A stretch of 64,000 nt of DNA from Amoebidium appalachense (GCA_963693365.1 CAVNZM010000013.1:3534001-3598000), one strand, 5' to 3'; numbered from the stretch's first letter, positions 37,194 through 49,823 are shown. The notes: generated by a model from the sequence alone, not told the origin. Program-made: numbers and translations.

Positions 37194-39552
37194 CGAGTAC
37201 ATGGGCACGGCCTTCGGGGACTACAACCGTGAGCACGGCATTCGCCATCAGATCACTACCACCGGCTCTCCTCAACAGAATGGGACTGCCGAACGACTGA
37301 ACCGGACCCTCCTCGACATGGTTCGGGCACTCCTGCAGCTGTCCGGCCTTCCGGTGGGATTCTGGGCCGAGGCAGCTGTGACCGCGGCTTTTATACGCAA
37401 CATGCTCCCGTCGCGAGCCACCGGCAGCCAATCGTCTCCCGCCCTGCTGTGGACCGGCATTCCTCCCGACTACAGCCGGCTCCGTGTCTGGGGCTCTCCC
37501 TGCTACGTCCATCAACAGGATACACCGAAACTGGCGCCTCGTGCCGTCAAGGGCATCTTCGTGGGCTACCCTCCTAACATCAAGGGCTACAAGGTCTGGA
37601 TTCCAGCAGCACACAAGATGACCGTCAGCCGTGACGTGCAGTTCGACGAGGCTGCTATTCTGCACCCCCTCCGTGATGTCCCATCTGATTGGTCGACCGC
37701 ACCGGCAATTCATCATTTTTTGGAGTCATCTGATTCGTCAAATCAGCCAGCCAATCACATCGTCCGGAATGATCAGCAATCTGATTCGTCTCGTCTGTCA
37801 GCCAATGGGACAGCGCCGAGTGATCAATTGGACATTCCGATCCTGCCCGAGCCTGCACATCGGCTCCCCCGGACGACCCGTAGTGGCGCTGTGTACAACG
37901 ACCCACGTCGAGGCCCGACTGCCAACGTGGCTGCTGCTACGGCCCCCCTTGCCTCCCAGGCTACGGCTCCTGCATCAACACCCATCAAGGCTTCCACCAT
38001 TGTTGTCCCCAAGACTGTCCGGGCTGCACTCAAGAGTCCCCAGCGTCTGAAATGGGAGGAGGCTGCACACCGTGAGCTCAAGGCCCTGGAAGACAACGGC
38101 ACCTTCACCCTTGTGCCCCGTCCAGAGGATGGCTCCACTGTCATTCCGGTCGGCTGGGTCTTTACGGTCAAGCAGGACAACGTCGGCAACGTCACTGCTT
38201 TCAAGGCCCGGCTTGTGGCCCGGGGCAACTACCAGCAGCCTGGCCAGGACTATTTCGTCACCGAGTCACCTGTGGCTGCGCTGGCTACCATCCGGCTGGT
38301 TTTGGCTACCTCCGTGGCCCAAGGTCTGCCTCTGCGCCACATCGACGTCAACACAGCATTCCTCAACGGCACCGTCAACGAGACCATCTACATTGAGCAG
38401 CCCCCTGGCTTCGTCAACCCCTCGGCCCCCCATGCTGTCGGCTTGCTCCACAAGGCGCTCTACGGCCTAAAACAGGCACCGCGCCAGTGGTATGAGGCCC
38501 TCCGTGACCATCTCCTCGACCAAGGCTTCATTGTGAGTGCTGCTGACCCGTGCCTGTTCATCAAGAATGCCGGGACCCCAACGTTTATTGCCCTTGCTGC
38601 CTACGTGGATGACTTCACCGTGACGGCCGCCACTGATGCGCTCATCGACGATTTTTTCACCAAGCTGGATGCTCGTTTCTCTGCCAAGGACCTGGGTCGT
38701 CCTACCCTGCTCATCGGGCACACTCTTACCTGGCTGGAGGACGGGTCTCTGCGTCTGGGCCATCGTCAACACATCATCGACTTGGCTGCCCGTTTTCGTC
38801 TCACCCACATGTCCGGCACCAAGACCCCCATCGTCCCGGGCCAGGCCAGTGAAAGCAACAAGACCCCAGCCCACAGCAAGAAGGAGGACTATGCCAGCCT
38901 GGTCGGTGCCCTGCTGTGGATTGCGCGTACCACCCGCCCCGACATTTCCCAGGCTCTGGGAGTCCTTACTCGACACATTCATGCGCCCACCGTCACCCAC
39001 TGGACTATGGCTACCAGAGTTGTAAGCTACCTGCTGGCCACCATCGACCTGGGTATTGTCTACCGTCCCGGCCCCCCCACCCTTGTTGGCTACTCCGACT
39101 CCGACTACGCCGAGGACCGCGACACCCGGCGCTCCACCACGGGCTATGTCTTCTTCATCAACTCCTCCCCTGTGTCCTGGGTGTCTCGGCTCCAGTCCAT
39201 CACCACCCACAGCTCCACTGAGGCTGAATTTGTGGCCATGTCTGCTGCTACGAACGAGGCCATATGGCTCAACTATGTGATGGACGACCTGGGCCTTAAT
39301 CCTATCGATGAGCCCACCCCGGTGCCCATCCATGGGGACAATGAGTCTGCCCGGGCCCTGCTGGACACCCTGGGGGTTAAGCCCAAGACCAAGCACATCG
39401 ACGTCCGCTACTGCTCCGTCAAGGAACATCACCTGCTGGGCAACATCACTGTGGTCCCGGTGGCTTCTGCTGACAACAAGGCCGACATGTTCACCAAGGC
39501 CCTGTCTGCCTCTTTCTTCACCAAGGCCGTGGGGATGCTCAACATGTGCTGA
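37194..39552 (+). CDS. pol: Copia pol, end of integrase, reverse transcriptase and RNase H
   Basis: Continues the integrase with NGTAERLNRTLLDMVRALL (catalytic glutamate), then FWAEAAVTAAFIRNMLPSRA and a variable linker. The copia RT follows: VIPVGWVFTVKQD, FKARLVARGNYQQPGQDY, HIDVNTAFLNG (motif A), LYGLKQAPRQW, YVDDF (motif C). Then RNase H: LVGYSDSDYAEDRDTRRSTT, HSSTEAEFVAM, HGDNESARAL, TKHIDVRYCSVKE. Stop TGA 39550-39552. All catalytic residues seen are intact; the only lesion is the G7 frame change upstream. Confidence 0.85.
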
Positions 39553-39737
39553 GCACCCGTCATCAACCAACTGCGCCCTCATACTTCAGGGGGGGGAGAG
39601 AGTTGCATCCGACTGTGCAACTACGTGTACCATACTAAAATTGAGTAGGGGAATCTTTATTGTCTGTATTTTGTGCACCTGAAGCACTCGAGCTCAGTTG
39701 CATTAATTCATACCACAATTATCCAATTGAGTAGGGG
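39553..39737 (+). other. Copia 3' non-coding region with purine tract
   Basis: A G-rich tract, CAGGGGGGGGAGAGAG, near 39588, and the motif TTGAGTAGGGG twice (about 39640 and 39727). The second copy ends at the LTR and is the likely plus-strand primer. Confidence 0.6.
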
Positions 39738-40502
39738 TGTTGGAGTACACTGGTACTCCCGGCTAGCAATGTCTGTTAGAGAAAGTTTCTGAGCAATTGA
39801 ATAACTGTTTCAACACTCACTCGAGTGCATAGAGCTTTTGTTTACGGTCATATTCATATATGGTAGTTATATGTTTGAGCCAAAACTGTACCAATGACGA
39901 GCTTCACTAGCAACGTGCTAATTGTGCTCATTAATTAATATTCCCGGTTCAGATGATGTCATGTCTATATTTGCCACAGGATTCTATTCTTAGAGTGGTA
40001 GTGTGCTTTATTCCCGGATATTCTCAGAATATTTTTAGTTGTGTGAAGCAAGATTTACGTTTAACTGCAATTGGTGTGTTAAACACGTTTATTTGTGTGC
40101 TTTAGTGCAAGTTAACTAGCCACTCAACGTGCACAGTTAACTTTTATATCTTTAACGACTTGTTTTCATTGTGCTCTCTTTTCGGCCATGCTGTACATGG
40201 CCCACCACCAGGGTGCACACGAGGCCACCATGAGGTGGCCAACGACTATATAAAGCAGTGCCTCCCATGTCACAAACATGGGAAGCAGAACGTTTGATTT
40301 ACACTTTTCTACTGTCGTTTCCAGTGCACAAAACACATAGACTAGTTACCCATCATACACGACACTATGTCTGACAACTTACAGTTGCAGCAACTAGTCC
40401 AACTACTGGAGCAGAGGTTGGCCTCACAAGATGCAATCATTTCTGACTTACAGAAGGAACAACGTGCACTAGAACTAGCTTCTATGAACACAATGTCCAA
40501 CA
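39738..40502 (+). repeat. Copia 3' LTR
   Basis: 765 bp, matches the 5' LTR. It carries a second copy of the TATA box and of the first 45 gag codons (ATG at about 40367), which run on into DIRS sequence and stop after a few codons. Confidence 0.88.
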
Positions 40503-40507
40503 CCCAC

Positions 40508-41097
40508 ACCTTGCCGGCCACCACCACATACGACTGACTGCTGCCGCCCGGGCCGACATAGCCGAATGGCACCAGTTCCTCACATCATGGAATGGGGTGC
40601 ACCTCATCACACCCCCCACATACACCACCCTGGCCACTGATGCTGCCGGATCGGTGGGTCTAGGAGGCCACTGGCTCGACCAATGGTTCTTCATGCCCTG
40701 GTCCCCCTCCACCCAAGCCCTCTATGCTCATGAGGGTAAACTCGGTTCTTCCGTCATTGACCTCCTGGCCATCGCAGCCGCCGTGGCCCTCTGGGCCCCC
40801 TCCTGGTCCACCCACCATGTCCGTATTTTATGCGACAACACGGGTGCTGTGTCTGACCTACACTCCCGGTCTTCCCCCCACCCCGTGATGGCCAAACTTA
40901 TTCGGTTCATCACCCGCATGGAAATGCAATACCAATTTACGTTACAGGCATCCTACCTACCAGGACCCCTCAACCATCTGGCCGATGCCATTTCTCGTAA
41001 CCAACTTCCCCGGGCCCGACGACTCCGACCTTCCCTGCAACCGGAGCCCTGCCCCTTCCCCTCCTGGGTCCACGAGTTCCTATCCCTTCCCTTGGGC

Positions 41098-41100
<3 letters not shown>
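40508..41100 (+). pseudogene. DIRS RNase H domain, 3' part of the interrupted gene
   Basis: Same frame as the RT part. Reads ATDAAGSVGLGGHW (first aspartate), HEGKLGSSVIDLLAI (glutamate), RILCDNTGAV (aspartate), and NHLADAISR at the end, the order of DIRS-type RNase H. Stop TAA at 41098-41100. A poly-C run of about 32 follows. Confidence 0.78.
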
Positions 41101-41132
<32 letters not shown>

Positions 41133-41139
41133 AGATCTC

Positions 41140-42196
41140 CCGTTCCGGAGCAACGCTGGCAGATTGGCCCCCCACTTTGCTCCGGCCGAGCTGCTTCGAG
41201 CCACCACTACCCTGCAGGAATGCCAGGCCCTGAGTCTCAACCTCGACTCTCGGGCCTTTTACTCCCGGGTGCAAAAAGTGTTCATCGATTTCTGTGTGGC
41301 ATCTCGGCTGCAATCCTCCTCCGGGTCCTCCCTCCCGGCCTCCCCACACACCGTGCAACTTTTTCTCGCCTGGTGTGCCCAACCAGGGGTACAGGCCTCT
41401 TCCTTAACCGGCTACAATTCGGCCATCACCAGGCTCCACCTCGACATGGGCCTCCCTGCTCCCTACCCCCACGACAAGTCTCTGGCCTGGTTCCTACGGG
41501 GGGTGGGCCGATGGCAGCTTTCTCACAACATCCGACCCCGCTCATCCACCAGGGAACCCCCTCCTCCCCTCCCACCTCCGCCTACTCCATGGCCAGTGCC
41601 CCACCAAGGCCTCCTCGGCCAATCTCCGGCTATGGACGGCCCTCATCGTCGGTTTCTGTGGTCTCCTCCGTTCAGGGGAATTTACCTCCAAGACCCTGAC
41701 TTCTTTCGACCCGTCCCGTCACGTTAAACGGAAGGACGTGACCTTCAGCTACACCCCCACCGGTACTTTGTCCCATGCCACCCTCCACCTGCCAACCTCT
41801 AAGACGGATGTATAGGCCCGAGGTGTCAACGTCACCCTAGCTGCCCTGCCCCTCACCCACTTCTCCCCAGCCCATCTCCTCCGGCAGTTCCTGGATACAA
41901 CGTCCGGTCAACCCGACGACCCCCTCTTCAGTCTCGGTGGCATCCCCTACACCAAGAGTGCTTTCTCTGCCGATTTCCGTGCCCTCCTCTCCCGGGCAGG
42001 CCTCTCACCCTCCCGGTTTGCCGGACACAGCCTCCGCATCGGGGGGGCCACAGCACTGGCTGAGGCCGGGGTCGACGACTCCCGGATCAAACAACTCGGC
42101 AGGTGGTCCTCCGACTGCTTCCTGATCTATACCCGACTTCGTCCGGCCTCCATTGCTGCCACCACCACACGTGTATTCGCCTCTATTCTTAAGTGA
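41140..42196 (+). pseudogene. DIRS tyrosine recombinase, broken
   Basis: Integrase of the element, tyrosine recombinase family. The N-terminal helical domain is in one frame from about 41164 (LDSRAFYSRVQKVFIDFCVA, SSLTGYNSAITRLH). The catalytic domain is in the next frame from about 41550: GLLRSGEFTS (first arginine), GHSLRIGGAT (H-x-x-R), LGRWSS (tryptophan), YTRLR (tyrosine nucleophile), stop TGA 42194-42196. So there is one frame shift near 41550, and an in-frame TAG at 41813-41815 before the H-x-x-R box. All catalytic residues are otherwise present. Confidence 0.78.
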
Positions 42197-42224
42197 AACC
42201 TTTGGAGCAAGCATACTGCTCTCG

Positions 42225-42312
42225 TGCCGTGGTTTACAACCATTGCAGGTTCACTTTCGTCCAAGGGGATGTCCCCCTAGAGGCAACACACCTCCCGGAG
42301 TAGTTTTCATAG
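42225..42312 (+). repeat. DIRS split direct repeat B1
   Basis: TGCCGTGGTTTACAACCATT to GTTTTCATAG; matched at 42793-42880. Confidence 0.85.
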
Positions 42313-42662
42313 AGGTTTTATTTGTGGAAATTATTGACATAAATATTTTTCTGGGTAAACACGTAGGATGGGTGTTCGATACCAACATAACCATGTAGGC
42401 TTCATTTCGTGTTTTAGCAGTTAGCGGTTGGCTGCCCGCACACGGGCACCTATTAGCCAGTCAAAACATCAGATACCACAGATCACTAGACCGAGTTATG
42501 ATTGGCTCGGATCAGATTTCACATATCACTAGATCGATTTTTGATTGGCTCAGATCGGTAGGCTTAGGTATATAAGCACGACAGTTTTTAGCAGATCAGC
42601 AAGCTACAAACACATCTTCTGTGTTTAGCATCCACAGCCTTACAGCTATATATTCCTTTTCA
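42313..42662 (+). repeat. DIRS split direct repeat A2
   Basis: Second copy of A1, including its TATA box and ATTGG motifs; follows B1 without a gap. Confidence 0.88.
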
Positions 42663-42792
42663 CCCACCCACCTACACCCACACACAACCCCCATTGATCC
42701 ACACATACGTGCTGTTTTTTCACGGGGGGAAGACTTCCCCCGTTTTTTGGGCACATGGACCTCACGGATCAATAAATTGATGACTGGGGGCT
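42663..42792 (+). other. DIRS terminal spacer with hairpin
   Basis: Between A2 and B2. A near-perfect inverted repeat, ACGGGGGGAAG / CTTCCCCCGT, lies at about 42722-42743, followed by T6 and, further on, AATAAA near 42770. It could fold as an RNA end structure. Confidence 0.5.
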
Positions 42793-42880
42793 TGCCGTGG
42801 TTTACAACCATTGCAGGTTCACTTTCGTCCAAGGGGATGTCCCCCTAGAGGCAACACACGTCCCGGAGTAGTTTTCATAG
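42793..42880 (+). repeat. DIRS split direct repeat B2
   Basis: Second copy of B1, ending GTTTTCATAG at the (AT)n tract that marks the right edge. Confidence 0.85.
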
Positions 42881-42881
42881 A

Positions 42882-43292
42882 TATATATATATATATATAT
42901 TGATGAACAAGAAGGAGTAGAGGGGGGGGGGGGAAATAGTATGAATTATAGACTTAGACTCCGCGATGCCACTAGGGGGAGGGAGAGGGGTGAGACAAAG
43001 ATATGTGTATTATAGTGAGCCGATAGACTTAGCTCGTGCAGGCGCACGATAGACTAAGTCTTCATTAGATCGGTATATGCATGGAATGTGGCATCGTGGG
43101 GGGGCCGGGTGACGATGATCTTTGAGGGCACGGCCTTGATGGCCGCAGTTGTGACTTAGCTTGGATCCGTTAGGATCTCAGGCTGCCCGTCGGAGCCTGG
43201 CCTAGAATAAACTTTACGGTTTTTTCGTACACGTTCGTTCCTTTCCGTGTGTGTACACTTAGAAGAGTGCCGCGTCTCCTAATACATACACG
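42882..43292 (+). repeat. Repeat X, right part (split by DIRS)
   Basis: Matches about 16160-16525, with AATAAACTTTACGG near 43207 and the same end, AATACATACA. Confidence 0.75.
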
Positions 43293-44880
<1,588 letters not shown>

Positions 44881-44902
44881 ATGCATGGTTCGTTGATATC
44901 AC

Positions 44903-45254
44903 TTAGCATCCTTTTCACCGTGTCACGTGTTTTTGACCAATTTTTGGTATAGGTGTAAAATCGGTACGCCTTTGATTTTTGATCAGAAGAATCCAGTTCG
45001 TTCTCTAAATAATCAAGTTTTTTAGAAGAGAAAACTATGTCATAACCCGACCGCGTAATAACCCTTTCTGCCGGCGCATCGACATCTCGCAGACGCTGCA
45101 TTATCTCGGGGTATCGATCTGAGCCACGAAATGCTGCCCGCATGTACTCAAGACTGATATTGTCGGGGCTGAGTGAGCCCATGTCGATATCGGCACTGAA
45201 CCGTTTAGGGGGAGGAACCACTGGGGGGGGGACCGTGTCCGTTTTCTTCGGTGC
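44903..45254 (-). CDS. Hypothetical protein exon, minus strand
   Basis: An open frame of about 115 residues: KRFSADIDMGSLSPDNISLE, EYMRAAFRGSDRYPEIMQRL, RVITRSGYDIVFSSKKLDYL, KAYRFYTYTKNWSKT. Composition is that of a globular, charged helical protein, unlike its CA-repeat neighbours. Read as an exon it would start after GAAAAG (45255) and end at a GTGATA donor (44902). There is no ATG upstream of residue 20 or so, and poly-G/poly-C follows it. No family recognised. It may be a fragment captured beside the repeat array. Confidence 0.4.
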
Positions 45255-45551
45255 CTTTTCAATTTAATAGAAGTACGTTATACAATCTGTAAGAATAGTA
45301 ACAATCTATCAATGCGTTGTGCAGCTTCACGTGTACGCGCATGTTTGTGCGAGCTTCCGTGTGTGATTCTGTCCTTGTGTGTCCAATGTGGTGCATGTTT
45401 ATGTGTTCAAGGGTTGGTATAATATGGGGTGAGAGCTCCGTGTGTGTGCATGTGTGCATGTGTGTGTGTGCATATGCATGTGTGTGACTGAGTGCGCTCA
45501 CCTACATTGTGCGTCGTTTCCCCGGCATCCCCATTTTCTTTGGTTCCTCAG

Positions 45552-45669
45552 GGTATACGGTGCAGACTCCATGGGTGTTGGAGACTGGGTGACAGGCACA
45601 GGTGAAGGAGACTGGGTGTCAGGTAAGCTGTCGTGGGGTTGGGGGTTCACTGTGGCAAAGACGGTGATG
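45552..45669 (+). CDS. Candidate internal exon, function unknown
   Basis: Strong acceptor TTTCTTTGGTTCCTCAG (AG 45550-45551) and strong donor ATG/GTAAGTAG (45670); an alternative donor CAG/GTAAGC is at 45623. The single open frame reads VYGADSMGVGDWVTGTGEGD, with the repeated GDWV motif, to FTVAKTVM. Neighbouring exons are not found; element U begins at 45893. Confidence 0.38.
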
Positions 45670-45892
45670 GTAAGTAGTTATAAATTGAGGCAGGCAACCA
45701 AACTTTAAGTTATCAAAAGAAAGCGCCGGCATCAATGATACGATACCTATTGATTGGATACACACTGTTTGTGTATTGCCTGTCATATCTTTGGGCAGAC
45801 GTCCTTTATATCTACATGTATTAGAGGGGAATAAGGGAATGGTTCATAGTTTTCCCTAGCTCAACTCCCAAAAGACGCCGGGGGGGGGGGGG

Positions 45893-46832
45893 GGTGTTGC
45901 AGGCCAAAGTGTCGTCCCTGCAGGCCAAAGTGTCGTCATCTCTAATTAAAATCCAGGTCGTCAAATTTGGCTGGTCTAGGGGGAATATCGGGCAGGCCAA
46001 AATGCACCCCCCCCCCCCCCCCCCTCCCCCGCCTACTACCCTGGGTGACAAGGGGGGTCAGAGGGTTTGTATGACGTGGTGGGAGAAACTGTGTGTGCGT
46101 AATAAACAATCATTGTCGTGACCTTAGCTTATGACATGTGTTGGGAAAAAAATCATGTCTACTGTTAACAGTTTTTTATCCTCTTGTGTTCGGGGGGGGA
46201 CCAGAGGGGGGGGGGGGGGGTTGTGGTATAATCATTAAAGTGTCCTGAGCTTGTAGCTTTGTGTGTTGGTCGAAAAGAAACCATGGCCACTGACAGCAGG
46301 ATTTTACCAACTCGTTGCAAATGGTGTAGTATCATGTGGTTTGTATGTATTTATCGCCATTGCATTTACAAGTTACTAGAAGCCATAATACACATTATAA
46401 TATAGCCGTAATCATCTTGTATTCTTAATCATTCTTACGTCACAATGTTAAATTGGGTTCACATAGACTAAGTACCGCTCACATGGAATAAAACCCCCCC
46501 GCCGGCGGACAGCATATATATTTTGTATGTTTTAGTTGTCACCACGTTAAAGAACCATACACAGCAGCCAATTCAATGTTATATTCGTAAAAATCTTCTA
46601 TGCATAATTTTCAATCTTGATCTTATACTTATACACCTACATGAAATAAATCCAGACAGCATGCAACCAGCACATTCATGGTGTATCTAAATACGAGAAG
46701 GCATTATGTCCTTCATTCAATTCAAACGATAATGGCATGTTGGCAGCAAAAAATAACAAAAAAGCCCCCCCCCAAAAAAAAAACAAAAAAAAAAAACTCC
46801 GATATCCACAAGGCCGTCTACAATACATCCAC
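45893..46832 (-). mobile_element. Element U, copy a (3' part only)
   Basis: Matches 48937-49890 and, reversed, 56545-57545. From the TGTTGCAGGCCAAAGTGTCG end it runs through poly-C, the CCGCCGGCGG palindrome near 46500, and ATGGCATGTTGGCAGCAAAA near 46732, to ACATCCACA, where it meets the broken gag. No ORF part remains. Confidence 0.7.
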
Positions 46833-48070
46833 ACATCAGGATGGGTTACGGGTTTAGGATGTCCCAGACTGGTTTGAGACGGGAAAAAGATGCCGGGAGA
46901 TGTTTGCTGATGTGGCTCAAGAGTAGAGAAGTACTTCTTTACTGGGCACACGTGGACGTTTGAAGCCGAGTCCCAGCAGGGGTCCATGGGTAGGGAGGCC
47001 GTGGTGGACACGAGGGCAAAATGCACCTCTTTTCCAGACTTGGTGTTGGCACGGTGACGACGGGCAATTGAGCAGCCAGGTTTGTCACACTGTGTGACAT
47101 GATGGTCTTCGTGACAGTAGGCACAGTCGAGGGAGCCAGTGGTCTTGGCTCGGGGTGGCTGGGAATGACGGTTACCCCCTTTACGTGGGGGGTAGGGTGA
47201 CCGGGAACGATAGCCGGGGGAACGGGACCCGGAGTAATCACGGTCAACTGAGGGGGATCGATCGGTGGAACGACCGCGGGGGTGACGGGAGACGGAGCTG
47301 TCACGTCGGGGGATCCGGTGTCTGAGGTCGTCCTTGGTGAGGACACGGCTTTGCAGGGCACGTGCTGTTCGGACGGTGGAGGAGGACCCGGACCCAGAGT
47401 CGATGAGACCTTCACGGATCTCTGCAGCTCGGATGTCACTGATTAGACGGTTGTAGGTCTCGTAGTTGATGGTACGACGGAAGTAGTCGGCAATCATGGC
47501 CTGGATGTCGGTACAAACTAACTTACGGTTCTTCTTGAGGTGGATGAAGAAGTTATCAACCATAGTCTTGTGAGGGATGGGCTCTTCGAGGATGTGCAGG
47601 GTAGTGCACAGACGGCGTGCCATGGTGAGGTAGGCCGTGACGGTCTTGAAGTCTTTGAGTTCAAGCTCATGGTAGTCGAGGAGGATTTGACGAGCACGAT
47701 CTTCACGTTCAGCCGCATAGGTCATACGGAGGTTGTGGAAAGCTTGGGCAGGTGACACATCATCGTGGATTTGACCAGAGTTATACAGCTCATCATTGGA
47801 GACGAGTTGAGTAAACATCTGTTCAAGGAAGTTGGAAGCCTCGGTGTAGGCCTCCTCAGTGTCATAGCCGTGCCACTCGTTCTCGTCGGAAGGGTCGACC
47901 CACTCGGGGGCCTTGATGACGGGCACTAACTTGGCCGCGGTGGTAGTACGTAGGTACCGGAAGATGACGGGTTCCCACTCATAATAGGTGAGACGTTTGC
48001 CGGACTTCTTGTCCGTGGTGTCATCCCCTTTCCAGGGGGTGAGGTTGAGATACGCAGGTTTCTCCGACAT
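46833..48070 (-). pseudogene. gag: Truncated Ty1/copia gag with start of protease
   Basis: ATG at 48070 (minus). Begins MSEKPAYLNLTPWKGDDTTD. Capsid-type segments FHNLRMTYAAEREDRARQIL and LKDFKTVTAYLTMARRL; an Arg/Ser-rich region (SVSRHPRGRSTDRSPS); a CCHC-like knuckle CAYCHEDHHVTQC; and the first residues of a protease-like box, CWDSASNVHVC. The frame continues to 46676, but everything beyond about 46832 is element U sequence. Primer site and LTR lie upstream (48177-48901). The rest of pol and the 3' LTR are missing. Confidence 0.75.
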
Positions 48071-48176
48071 GGTGATCAATCAGTCAGATGATGCGTGAGA
48101 GAGGAATCAGATCGGTATTCAAATTTGAATATTTTCGATTGCAGCGAGAGTATGTGTTGCGAGGGCGTGCGAAAAT

Positions 48177-48188
48177 GGGCCCATAACC
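48177..48188 (-). promoter_or_regulatory. Primer binding site, initiator tRNA-Met anticodon arm
   Basis: GGTTATGGGCCC on the minus strand, one step after the LTR end. Same class of site as at 35392. Confidence 0.7.
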
Positions 48189-48901
48189 TGTTGTTTTGTA
48201 CGGGTCTAAGGGAGCAGAGTGCACAGAGGTGTCATGTAAAACACGACTAACACATTAATGAGAGGGCAATCGGAGTTGTTCACGAGACATTGAAAGATTC
48301 AAACAACAACTGATTCTTTATTGTGCTCTCGGTTCCTTTTGTACTTGCGACTTATCACCTTATCACAACTAAAGAGGGAGAACCAATCGGTTCTATCAGA
48401 AGATAGAAAAACACATTCCGACAGAGCATACGCATTCCAACTTCCGATTAAACTAAAGTTTAGAAACTCTTACTTAAATAAATTAAGTAATTATACATCT
48501 AGTCACTATTAACTCACATATATATTTATGTTCGTCTCTATAAAGAAACTTATTAAAATACATATATTTCCTAATAGTCGACACTCTCAAAGTGAAGACA
48601 CTTTGCAATAAACCGAATTCCATATATATCTATTGTCCAATCACAACACACATATATTAATAGACAGGAATGCACAACACAATCTACAGATGTACTCGCT
48701 CGCGACTATTGGCGAGCCATCCTTTTGAGAACAAAACTAAGCCATTTTGAAATAAAGGAAAGACAACGAGTGAGGCTAGCCAATCATGCTACCTCTCAGA
48801 TAAACAGAGGAGAGCAAACAGAAATAAAAATACAATAAGTTCTTATCAGGCAAGAGAGGCAGGTGTGCACAGATCTACAGATATCTGTGCCCACAGAAAC
48901 A
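48189..48901 (-). mobile_element. 5' LTR of the truncated copia element
   Basis: 713 bp; on the minus strand it begins TGTTTCTGTGGGCACAGATA and ends CAAAACAACA. A palindromic ACAGAT...ATCTGT lies near its start. Abuts poly-G and element U copy b. Confidence 0.65.
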
Positions 48902-48936
48902 AGGGAGAGAGAGATACGGGGGGGGGGGGGGGGGTG

Positions 48937-49823
48937 TTGCAGGCCAAAGTGTCGTCCAGGCCAAAGTGTCGTCATCTCTAATTAAAATCCAGGTCGTCAA
49001 ATTTGACTGGTCTAGGGGGAATATCGGGCAGGCCAAAATGCCCCCCCCCCCCCCCCCACTACCCTGTGTGACATGGGGGGGTCAGTGGGTTTGTATGACG
49101 TGGTGGGAGAAACTGTGTGTGCGTAATAAACAATCGTTGTCGTGACCTTAGCTTATGACATGTGTTGGGAAAAAAATCATGCCTACTGTTACCAGTTTTT
49201 TATCCGCTCTTGGTGCAAATGATGTGTTCGGGGGGGGGACCAGAGGGGGGGGGGGGGGGGGGGTTTGTGGTATAATCATTAAAGTGTCCTGAGCTTGTAG
49301 CTTTGTGTGTTGGTCGAAAAGAAATCATGGCCACTGACAGCAGGATTTTACCAACTCGTTGCAAATGGTGTAGTATCATGTGGTTTGTATGTATTTATCG
49401 CCATTGCATTTACAAGTTACAGAATCCATAACTTACCATTATAATATAGTCGTAATCATCTTGTATTCTTAATCATTCTTACGTCACAATGTTAAATTGG
49501 GTTCACATGCTAAGTACCGCTCACATGGAATAAAACCTCGCCGCCGGCGGACAGCATATATATTTTGTATGTTTTAGTTTTAGTTGTCACTACGTTAAAG
49601 AACCGTAGTACACAGCAGCCAATTCAATGTTATATTCGTAAATATCTTCTATGCATATTATTAATTTTCAATCTTGATCCTATACTTATACACCTACATG
49701 AAATAAATCCAGACAGCATGCAACCAGCACATTCATGGTGTATTTAAATATGAGCAGGCATTATGTCCTTCATTTCAGTTCAAACGATAATGGCATGTTG
49801 GCAGCAAAAAAAAACAAAAAAGC

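Larger units (their letters stand above)
34627..40502 (+). mobile_element. Young Ty1/copia retrotransposon, 5.9 kb
   Basis: LTRs 34627-35391 and 39738-40502, each 765 bp, start TGTTGGAG and end AACA. The only difference noticed is C/T near 35236 versus 40347. The 5-bp target duplication CCCAC lies at 34622-34626 and 40503-40507. Order gag, protease, integrase, RT, RNase H is that of Pseudoviridae-type copia elements. The primer site GGGTTATGGGCCC is at 35392-35404 and the purine tract GAGTAGGGG precedes the 3' LTR. Two G7 runs mark the frame changes in the coding region. The near-identical LTRs imply a recent insertion. Confidence 0.92.
31546..42881 (+). mobile_element. DIRS-order retrotransposon with split direct repeats, containing a copia insertion
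   Basis: Layout: A1 (31546-31895), ORF1, RT/RNase H, tyrosine recombinase, B1 (42225-42312), A2 (42313-42662), B2 (42793-42880). A1 and A2 are each 350 bp and almost identical; B1 and B2 are about 88 bp. A1...B1-A2-B2 is the split direct repeat arrangement of PAT/Ngaro-type DIRS elements, which integrate by a tyrosine recombinase through a circle and make no target duplication. Without the copia element it is about 5.5 kb. The flanks are the two halves of repeat X, joined at a (TA)n tract. The recombinase gene has a frameshift and a stop, so this copy is probably not autonomous. Confidence 0.82.

Noticed and set aside
38467-39582. Long minus-strand ORF opposite the copia RT/RNase H
   Set aside because: Shadow of the high-GC coding strand; no recognisable domain and it crosses the pol stop.
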